Shown here piece after piece: positions 6,056 to 6,647 of a stretch of DNA of 6,647 nucleotides. The notes beneath the pieces are model-generated. The model saw only the letters and a program-made list of their open reading frames with translations. It was not told the DNA's origin and made no database searches. Position 1 is the first letter of the stretch. Each line of letters starts with the position of its first letter. The stretch covers positions 1-6,647 of the forward strand of contig JABDEF010000063.1 in NCBI GenBank assembly GCA_013287235.1, in the 5' to 3' direction. The DNA comes from Gammaproteobacteria bacterium (lineage in GTDB: Bacteria; Pseudomonadota; Gammaproteobacteria; DSM-16500). The translations under genes were made by a program, and so were the position numbers.

Positions 6056-6647
6056 TAACCCACACTCCCCTCTAAACTGACTTCTAATAACTTTTGTGCT
6101 TCAACGGCAAATTCCATGGGTAATTCATTAAATACTTGCTTGCAAAATCCATTCACAATCATAGAAACAGCATTTTCTTCGTTTAATCCGCGTTGTCTTA
6201 AATAAAATAATTGATCTTCGCCAATTTTTGAGGTGCTCGCTTCATGTTCAATATGTGCTGTTTCATTTTTTGCATCGATCGTTGGAAATGTATGCGCTCC
6301 GCACGTGCTTCCCAATAGTAAGGACTCACATTGCGTATAATTTCTAGCATGCGTCGCCGTCGGTAATATTCGCACCAACCCACGATAAGTATTTTGACCA
6401 TGCCCTGCAGAAATACCTTTGGAAATAATCGTGCTTTTTGTATTTTTCCCAATGTGAATCATCTTCGTGCCCGTATCCGCTTGCTGATGATGATTGGTCA
6501 ACGCCACAGAATAAAATTCACCGACGGAATGATCGCCCTGCAAAATGACGCTGGGATATTTCCAAGTAATCGCAGAACCGGTTTCAATTTGCGTCCAAGA
6601 AATTTTTGAACTTTTTCCGCGGCACTGCCCACGTTTCGTGACAAAAT
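6055..6647 (-). CDS. sufB: SufB, SUF scaffold subunit, C-terminal 196 residues (cut by window edge)
   Basis: The open frame runs off the right edge with no start codon. The first visible residues ([16 protein letters not shown]) are internal SufB sequence, so the TTG at 6543 is not the start. About 196 residues are visible of a protein that is normally 470-495 long. Diagnostic blocks are [51 protein letters not shown] and [13 protein letters not shown]. Visible residue C106 (NYTQCES) aligns with E. coli SufB Cys405, and H134-E135 (IEHEAS) align with His433-Glu434. These are residues used in cluster assembly with SufD. The protein ends [19 protein letters not shown], almost as in E. coli. It is the first visible gene of the operon; the promoter, the rest of sufB and any Rrf2 regulator are outside the window. 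Confidence 0.98.
   Translation of the reverse strand, partial: FVTKRGQCRGKSSKISWTQIETGSAITWKYPSVILQGDHSVGEFYSVALTNHHQQADTGTKMIHIGKNTKSTIISKGISAGHGQNTYRGLVRILPTATHARNYTQCESLLLGSTCGAHTFPTIDAKNETAHIEHEASTSKIGEDQLFYLRQRGLNEENAVSMIVNGFCKQVFNELPMEFAVEAQKLLEVSLEGSVG
6065..6071 (-). promoter_or_regulatory. Ribosome binding site for sufC (GTG start)
   Basis: AGGGGAG on the minus strand lies within the last codons of sufB, nine bases upstream of the GTG at 6055. It supports this non-ATG start, which is also the only one that leaves the conserved SufC N-terminus (LKIRNLHVSI) intact. Confidence 0.7.

Noticed and set aside
5475..6080. Plus-strand open frames of about 104 and 89 codons opposite sufC
   Set aside because: They are antisense shadows of sufC, whose ABC motifs are complete; their translations show no family signal.
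6055..6543. A separate 162-residue gene starting at a TTG near 6543
   Set aside because: The same frame continues upstream to the window edge with conserved SufB sequence ([11 protein letters not shown]), so this is the middle of sufB and not a start.

Overview
The window carries the 3' part of a SUF iron-sulfur cluster assembly operon on the minus strand. It is read from right to left as sufB (partial), sufC, sufD, sufS, sufU, an A-type carrier (sufA/erpA-like), sufT and a monothiol glutaredoxin (grxD). Facing it from the left, on the plus strand, is one unrecognised 469-residue membrane protein gene. The two sets converge on a 98-bp gap that holds an 85-bp palindromic element. There is no gene-free stretch longer than about 100 bases. 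No RNA gene, CRISPR array, transposase or tRNA was seen.

Organism: the DNA is AT-rich (by eye, GC in the upper 30s percent). SufB and SufC look proteobacterial, with SufB close to the E. coli protein as recalled. The gene order sufBCDS-sufU-sufA-sufT, with SufU instead of SufE, fits a gammaproteobacterium of the Legionellales/Coxiellaceae kind, but other AT-rich proteobacteria are not excluded. This placement is inference.

How the genes work together: SufS removes sulfur from cysteine as a persulfide on Cys355. SufU (Zn site C39/D41/C64/C128) probably accepts it and passes it to the SufB-SufC-SufD scaffold, where SufC supplies ATPase power and clusters are built. The A-type carrier (C35, C103, C105) and the CGFS glutaredoxin are downstream carriers, and SufT (DUF59/MIP18) assists maturation of Fe-S proteins. 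All eight genes are tightly packed, with overlaps of 1, 4, 8 and 8 bp and then gaps of 4, 5 and 8 bp. This indicates one polycistronic, translationally coupled transcript. Its promoter and any Rrf2-type regulator would lie beyond the right edge.

The most notable points are a SufD that lacks the usual N-terminal region (about 310 residues against about 420), a SufS that carries the SufU-partner histidine in place of the SufE-type residue, the palindromic element, and the unrecognised left-hand membrane protein. No clearly new biological system is visible. Most of the window is a recognisable housekeeping operon.
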